A stretch of DNA of 64,000 nt, taken from assembly GCA_003116995.1 (NCBI GenBank), contig BDSL01000117.1, forward strand, positions 186,001 through 250,000, given 5' to 3'. The notes beneath the pieces are model-generated. The model saw nothing but the letters and a program-made list of their open reading frames with translations, made no database searches and was not told where the DNA came from. Positions 60,538 to 64,000 of this stretch are shown here, in pieces. This DNA is from Yamagishiella unicocca (taxonomy: Eukaryota; Chlorophyta; Chlorophyceae; Chlamydomonadales; Volvocaceae). Numbering within the stretch: the stretch's first letter is position 1; each line of letters opens with the position of its first letter. The translations under genes and the position numbers were made by a program.

Positions 60538-61728
60538 CTACAGCAGCTGCCGGGAGATCCGCATCAGCTCGTCCCGGTTCATGGACATGAGGAACTTGAC
60601 CTGGCCGTACAGCTCAGTGCCCTCCAGGTTCACCCGCTCGATGGGGCTCATCTCATCGGAGCTGGTTTTGCGTATGACGAGGACCTCCGGGTTGGTCAGG
60701 CCGACGTAGAGGTAGCGGTCCTCGATGACACAGGCATCAGTGGACCGTGAGAGGATGCAGGTGTCCAGCAGGTTGACCATGGCACCGAAGCACAGCCAGT
60801 CGTAGAGGACGTAGTTCTTGTTGAGGAAGGCCTGCTGGAACCAGCCGGCGGCCAACAAGCGCAACACCTGGTGCTTCACCTCGTCCTGGTTGGGCCGCTG
60901 CTCAGAAGCCTCATGGCTGGAAGAGAGAGGCGGCGGCGGCGGCGGCGAGATGCCCAGGTAGTCCAGGATCTCCTCCCACTGCAAGAACTTGACGTTGCTG
61001 TTACAGGTGTTGTTTGTCACGAACAACAGCGGTACGCCGTGCTTGCTGGCGATGTCGAGCAGGATCTGAACGCCGGTTGGCGAGTAGATGGCGTTCATGG
61101 TGGCTCGTGGGTCACGGTTCTTGACTCTGAGGGTCTTGGTCCCCTCCTCGGCGAGGACTCCAGCCATGATCGGCATGGGGACTCCGCAGGCCTTCAACTT
61201 TGTTCCCATGACCTCCAAGCCAACGCTGCCAAGCGCTTCTCGCAGGTGGCGCAGGTAACCGAGGGAGCCATTCCCGTCCAGCAGCACCATGTCAATACCA
61301 TTACTGGTTATCAGCGCTGCGAGTTCCTTCATCGTAATCCACTCGGGTTGCTGGTCAGCGATGTAGGACTGGGTCGGGCTTACGAAGTGGGCGAGCTCGT
61401 CAAACTGCTTTGCAGCGGTAAAAATGTTCTTCTCGTTGAGACCCCCTGCGACGAACTTGACGCTTTCCTGGACAAACGGGCCCTTAGCCAAGAGGCTTAA
61501 TATCTTGGCGCACCAGGCCACAATCTCCGCTGCATACGCCGGGTCGTGTTCCATGGGATCCTCGCTGTCCAGTTTTCTGCAAGCCAAACGTTCTGGCACG
61601 GCTATAAATACTTTGAAGGATACATTCGCCCTTTGATATCGGTAGCACATCCTGTTCAACGCGGCTGCTATGACGTAGCCATCGAAGTCCGATGTGTCGC
61701 CACTCATAATGTAAGCAATTACCGCCAT
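60538..61728 (-). CDS. Nucleoside-hydrolase-like protein, single exon
   Basis: The frame encodes 396 residues from an ATG at 61728 (MAVIAYIMSGDTSDFDGYV). Inosine-uridine nucleoside hydrolases start with a strand followed by DTDxGxDD, which binds Ca2+; here residues 10-17 read GDTSDFDG, a reduced version. Later, about residues 215-250, RDPRATMNAIYSPTGVQILL followed by GVPLLFVTNNT follows the family pattern RNPxAEFN..DPEAA...V then P-x-L-V-P-L-x-V-T. A poly-Pro linker (PPPPPPL, near residue 275) leads to a C-terminal extension not typical of the family. Length exceeds the usual ~310-350. The substrate cannot be stated and the altered metal site leaves activity open. It has no introns, unlike the other host genes here, which may mean acquisition from a virus, bacterium or transposon. 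Confidence 0.5.
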   Translation of the reverse strand: MAVIAYIMSGDTSDFDGYVIAAALNRMCYRYQRANVSFKVFIAVPERLACRKLDSEDPMEHDPAYAAEIVAWCAKILSLLAKGPFVQESVKFVAGGLNEKNIFTAAKQFDELAHFVSPTQSYIADQQPEWITMKELAALITSNGIDMVLLDGNGSLGYLRHLREALGSVGLEVMGTKLKACGVPMPIMAGVLAEEGTKTLRVKNRDPRATMNAIYSPTGVQILLDIASKHGVPLLFVTNNTCNSNVKFLQWEEILDYLGISPPPPPPLSSSHEASEQRPNQDEVKHQVLRLLAAGWFQQAFLNKNYVLYDWLCFGAMVNLLDTCILSRSTDACVIEDRYLYVGLTNPEVLVIRKTSSDEMSPIERVNLEGTELYGQVKFLMSMNRDELMRISRQLL

Positions 61729-61884
61729 CTTGTTGACGGGATATCGTAATAGGTACCTTGGAATCAACGAATGAGATGTCGATAACAGTCTACTTGGAAT
61801 CTAGTTATGGTTCCGGCTCGTGGTCCCTTACCCGTACTACCGGTAGTGGCCGACTGTGCTGCCAGAACTAGTACCACAGTGCAA

Positions 61885-62532
61885 CTAACGGGGGTTACCG
61901 GTGATGTGTGCCGTAAGGGCCTGCCATGCGCACACGCCGTCAGTGACGTAGTGCGCCTCGAATACTTCTGCGCTAGCCCACCGGCCCAGCTTCTGAACCG
62001 TCGCCCATCGGCCCCATCGTTCACTGCGGCCGTCGCGCCGCCAGCCAGTGCGGAAGGCGTGCAGGCCGATGCGCTTCGGTACCCCAGCCTCGCAGAACAG
62101 TTCGTTTACACGCGTCAGGACATGCTGGTATGGCAGCGCAGCGCCTGAGGGGGGCACTGAGGGTTGCACAAACCTGCTTGAAGCCCTGCACCCCGTCTGT
62201 CCCTGGCAGGGCAGGGGCCTGACGTCCTCCGCGACGTTAAACTGCCCAGCGTGGTACGGCCGCATAGGCTCTCGCGTCCAGCAGCCCATGCGCAGTAGGT
62301 CCGAAAGCAGGTTGACAGGACAGTATGGCCCGCTGGTGGCGCCGATGGTGACCACTGCACCGTTAGCATGCTGGTCCGTTTTGCTGCGCCACAGGTAAAT
62401 CTTGGCACACTCGCCGGTGTAGATGCATGTAAGGTCATGGTGCACCACTACCCGGCCCAGGTCGTTGAAACGTAGCAGCCCGACGAAACTCAAGATACAG
62501 CCCATAACCAACATGCGAACCTCCAGAGACAC
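61885..62532 (-). pseudogene. Tyrosine recombinase catalytic domain, truncated (DIRS/Crypton type)
   Basis: The frame has GLLRFNDLGRV (catalytic Arg), LWRSKTDQ (Lys), GLHAFRTG (H-x-x-R), LGRWASAEVFEAHYV (Trp and nucleophile Tyr). Between HAFRTG and the LGRW motif the expected GGATAA stretch is present in another frame, so two compensating frame slips seem to lie near 62010-62060. A stop lies directly upstream of 62532, so the N-terminal half is missing. DIRS-like elements such as Kangaroo in Volvox and Cryptons carry such enzymes; no partner domains are visible here. Confidence 0.7.
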
Positions 62533-62951
62533 CCGGAGGCCGGTTCAAGTCCACAAGCCCAGGCAACACGGACCGCAAGATCAACTGCAAGGGAGTCTCT
62601 CAAAGCCAAAGCGCCCCAAGGGGCCAAAAGGCCTCCGCAAAAGTGTCCATCCAAAGACAATAACCGTACTGCCGTAGCACCCAATGGCCGGGCGCCCCAA
62701 ATACCGTCAGACGCTAGGGTTCCCCTCAGCCGTCCTGCAACCACCTCGTGCCGCTTCGACTCTTCACCGTCCATGCACAAAGCCCCACACCCCACAGGGC
62801 CACAGCCTCCCAGCTTCCCATCGGGACCTTTGCCGCCTCCAACCCAGCAGCGATACACACACGCCCCTGAACACCTACCGCGCAGTTTCGGCACGCATCT
62901 TATGATCACACCACCACACGCCGCGGGAGGGTAAGAGTCTGACTGAAGAAG
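62533..62951. other. No recognised gene
   Basis: Short GC-rich frames on both strands show no known domain and no consistent splice sites. Confidence 0.4.
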
Positions 62952-62956
62952 TTACA
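62952..62956 (-). terminator. TGTAA poly(A) signal, probably of protoporphyrinogen oxidase
   Basis: This is the first TGTAA on the minus strand downstream of the stop at 63558, giving a 3' UTR of about 600 nt, normal for this algal group. Confidence 0.4.
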
Positions 62957-63557
62957 TCGGGCGCTAAGCGGTCCGACGCGGCCCGCGCGGGGTCCCCCTC
63001 CCTCCATCCATTACCATACACAGACGCGCTGCTCTGAGGCACACACCTCCGGTCAACTCCGTTGCCCCCCACCTCCCCCCGGTCCCAAACCCCGTCCCCT
63101 CGCGTCGCGTATACCCCCGGCCCCCACCCGTTCCATGCCAACCACCCCATCCCACCCGTCCTCCGGCCCGCTTCGATTCACCAGCAGGAGGATCTCAACC
63201 ACCGCCCGGTGTCCATATCCGGACAGGGGTGGGGCAAAACAACTGCTCCACCGCTCCCCGTACTTGGTCGCTAACGACTGGGATAAGGGTCGCGATCCAG
63301 TGGGATCCAAGAAAACCTACCCACCCACCTACCCACCGACCCCCGGCCGGTTTGATTGAAGGGCCATCCACCGCTCCAATCAACTGTGCGGCACGGAAGC
63401 GGCCCTCACCCCACCCCGCATCCATATCCCTTCAGCCAACAGAAAAGGTGCTCGGCGGCCCCTCTGATGAGCTGCCACCATCTCTGCCGCCCGCCGCCGC
63501 CTCTGCCGCCCGCCGCCGCCACTCTTGTCGTAATCGCTGTCGTCGGGGTGTCGGCCC

Positions 63558-64000
63558 TCAAACCGCCGTCGTCTTCTGCGTCGCCGCCAGATGCTTGGCA
63601 AGGTTGGCGGCACTCTCGTAGCCGTACTCAATCACCTTGGCCAGAGCCACCCCTGGAGTTAGGGAAGGGTTGTGGAACGCGACCGCAACACGGAAGAGAC
63701 ATAGGCAGTCGAGTCATGCAATGACGACCCCCCGCACCCGCCGCTCCCGCTCAGCCGCAGCCCCCACCGCCCACCCACCGTCGGCTCCACCCCCAAGTAC
63801 CTCCCGACCCCTACGACCCTGACACAGCAGCCGCCGCAGCCGCCCCCCCACCTGACACGTAGTTGCCCCAGCCCTTGTCGTCCAGTGCTCCGCGGGCCTT
63901 ATCAAACAGGTCCAGGTGGCCGATGTTGAACTGGGGGATGGCGCGGGGCCAATCCCGCACGCCCACCGGGCGGCGCCGGGGCGGCGCGTCGGGTTTGAGC
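63558..64000 (-). CDS. PPX1: Protoporphyrinogen IX oxidase, C-terminal exons (partial)
   Basis: Protoporphyrinogen IX oxidase (PPOX, HemG2/PPX1 type) oxidises protoporphyrinogen IX to protoporphyrin IX, usually in the plastid, for chlorophyll and haem. Two exons are visible: 64000-63852 and 63652-63558, joined across a 199-bp GT-AG intron whose phase splits a Gly codon. The first encodes GVRDWPRAIPQFNIGHLDLF then KARGALDDKGWGNYVS; the second GVALAKVIEYGYESAANLAK and a 9-residue tail. WPRAIPQFN-GHL and GNYVSGVAL are signature sequences of plant and algal PPOX. Compared with relatives, about six residues before GGNYVSG (usually x-GLFLG or similar) are absent, shortening the FAD-proximal segment. 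The N terminus is outside the window. Confidence 0.88.

Overview
The window looks like nuclear DNA of a green alga, probably of the volvocine/Chlamydomonas group (Chlorophyta). The reasons are intron-dense genes with GT..GCAG introns, TGTAA-type poly(A) signals, a plastid-type protoporphyrinogen oxidase, receptor-type nucleotide cyclases with long low-complexity insertions, and many intronic microsatellites rich in TACGTA. Species was not determined. No rRNA, tRNA or CRISPR array was found. All gene models were assembled by eye from splice sites and codon phase.

Layout. 1-13934: most of a large membrane receptor gene (copy 1, + strand; 18 exons, 5' end outside the window). It has an extracellular bacterial-type solute-binding domain, one membrane span and two cytosolic class III cyclase-homology domains. 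14746-21900: a nest of non-LTR retrotransposon copies, partly inserted into each other, two with clear target-site duplications. 22869-42768: a paralogue of the receptor (copy 2, + strand; 22 exons joined, plus a possible signal-peptide exon). 45216-46890: a decayed hAT-type transposase gene (- strand). 47157-54027: a four-exon gene (+ strand) joining a TIR-like domain to 19 kinesin-light-chain-type TPR units, with a 2.9-kb intron full of G-rich minisatellites. 56478-59577: a decayed Copia pol (- strand) abutting an LTR-like end. 60538-61728: an intronless nucleoside-hydrolase-like gene (- strand). 61885-62532: a tyrosine-recombinase remnant (- strand). 63558-64000: the last two exons of protoporphyrinogen IX oxidase (- strand).

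Function. The receptor pair would bind a small extracellular ligand and signal inward. In both copies the first cyclase domain keeps its two metal-binding aspartates, but the Asn and Arg that normally stabilise the transition state are replaced in both domains. The pair may therefore be pseudo-cyclases or need partners. Some exons of the two copies are about 96-98% identical while neighbouring exons are near 60% identical as protein, a pattern expected from gene conversion. The TIR-like/TPR gene keeps a Glu where plant TIR NADases have their catalytic one, and its repeat array is still changing: it holds an apparently exact 756-bp tandem duplication and ends at a G-rich insertion. It is the most interesting candidate for an undescribed, possibly immune-like, system here.
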